Of a stretch of DNA of 64,000 nucleotides, positions 63,562-64,000 are shown in pieces. Below the pieces are notes generated by a model. It had not been told where the DNA came from and did not search any database. It saw only the letters and a list, made by a program, of their open reading frames with translations. The position numbers and the translations under genes are program-made. The DNA is from Alcaligenes pakistanensis (GTDB lineage Bacteria; Pseudomonadota; Gammaproteobacteria; Burkholderiales; Burkholderiaceae_B), in assembly GCF_014652815.1 (NCBI RefSeq), contig NZ_BMZN01000001.1, positions 314,866 to 378,865 on the forward strand. Direction: 5' to 3'. Numbering within the stretch: the stretch's first letter is position 1; the number at the start of each line of letters is the position of its first letter.

Positions 63562-63839
63562 TAGACATTGTTTACTGGGCCTGTCAGTTTGCTCTGGGCT
63601 GTTTTGTGCTGGGCATGCTCTGCGCCGTCATCCGTCTGCTCAAAGGCCCTTCAGCAGCCGACCGCGTCTTGGCACTGGACACCATGTATATCAACGGCAT
63701 GCTGGCCTTGCTAGCCCTGGGCATCCGTTTTGACTCCACCCTGTACTTTGATATTGCCCTGCTGATCGCCCTGTTTGGTTTTGTGGGTTCGGCCGCCATG
63801 GCAAAGTTCCTGTTGCGCGCCGAGGTAATTGAGCCATGA
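63558..63839 (+). CDS. mrpF: Mrp antiporter subunit F
   Basis: A 93-residue three-helix subunit (YWACQFALGCFVLGMLCAVIRLLKG, LDTMYINGMLALLALGI and DIALLIALFGFVGSAAMAKFLL). The conserved ADRVLALDT of MrpF is present. The ATG at 63558 overlaps the mrpE stop (ATGA); a longer frame lies within mrpE and is discarded. Its stop overlaps mrpG. Confidence 0.92.
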   Translation: MIDIVYWACQFALGCFVLGMLCAVIRLLKGPSAADRVLALDTMYINGMLALLALGIRFDSTLYFDIALLIALFGFVGSAAMAKFLLRAEVIEP

Positions 63840-64000
63840 ACACGCCTTTGCTTCCCTGGTGGCTGGCCGTCCCGGTTGCCCTCTTGCTGGTTCTCAGCGG
63901 CATTGTGTCCCTGGTGGGCTCGGCTGGATTGCTACGCTTCAAACACTTTTATTCCCGTATCCACGCGCCCACCATGGGCAATACACTGGGCACGTTCTTT
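63836..64000 (+). CDS. mrpG: Mrp antiporter subunit G, 3' truncated by the window edge
   Basis: The first 55 codons are visible: MNTPLLPWWLAVPVALLLVL, then SGIVSLVGSAGLLRFKHFYSRIHAP and MGNTLGTFF, which match the MrpG/PhaG N-terminus (LLRFPDVYTRMHAPT-like). The protein is usually about 110-130 residues. It starts in the mrpF stop (ATGA). It completes the antiporter operon. Confidence 0.9.
   Translation, partial: MNTPLLPWWLAVPVALLLVLSGIVSLVGSAGLLRFKHFYSRIHAPTMGNTLGTFF

Overview
The window reads as one chromosomal segment of a betaproteobacterium of the Alcaligenaceae, most likely Alcaligenes or a close relative. This is inferred from a moderately high GC content, the terC-hemC-hemD-hemX-hemY order, the long aspartate carbamoyltransferase with an N-terminal extension, and a tctDE-type two-component pair. 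No rRNA, tRNA, CRISPR array, insertion sequence or prophage was recognised. Both ends cut genes: thrB at the left and mrpG at the right.

Left part (1-10.3 kb): the end of thrB and a BPSS1780-type membrane protein on the plus strand converge on a compact minus-strand tad operon for Flp-type pili or type II-like secretion. It runs flp-like pilin, tadG-like, tadE-like, unknown secreted protein, cpaB/rcpC, secretin, FHA-tadA/cpaF, tadB, tadC, DUF192. Nearly every junction is a 4-nt ATGA or GTGA overlap. 10.4-15.8 kb: an iron-uptake surface-signalling locus with a FecI-type sigma factor, a FecR-type anti-sigma factor, a TonB-dependent transducer with an STN domain, and a YncE-type beta-propeller. 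A Fur-box-like site lies upstream of the sigma gene.

15.9-22.8 kb: a probable eight-gene minus-strand unit (terC, an unannotated 41-codon membrane peptide, hemC, hemD, hemX, hemY, ppa, FAH-family hydrolase) ends at a perfect 12-bp hairpin. 23-31 kb: sucCD, a DUF2889 protein, the divergent metE/metR pair, recX and recA. The recA gene is broken. Compared with the conserved RecA sequence it lacks about 74 nt, which removes the L2 DNA-binding loop and shifts the frame; its LexA box is intact. 31.2-36.2 kb: a tctDE-like two-component pair with an MHS-family transporter, then rdgC.

36.2-43.4 kb: a catabolic cassette with an AraC-type regulator divergent from acyl-CoA ligase, crotonase, DUF485 protein, sodium:solute symporter and methylmalonate-semialdehyde dehydrogenase. 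43.5-56.5 kb: pyrB, a small membrane protein, a lipoprotein, pbpC, a very large alpha-2-macroglobulin-like protein, an unrecognised membrane-associated protein and a nitronate monooxygenase-like enzyme. 56.5-64 kb: hemN with an FNR-like box, then the mrp (pha) cation/proton antiporter operon A(B)CDEFG.

Most of this is housekeeping or common accessory content. The strongest anomaly is the recA lesion. Weaker leads are the 41-codon gene overlapping hemC, the FHA-CpaF fusion with an unknown partner in the tad operon, and the uncharacterised acyl-CoA cassette.
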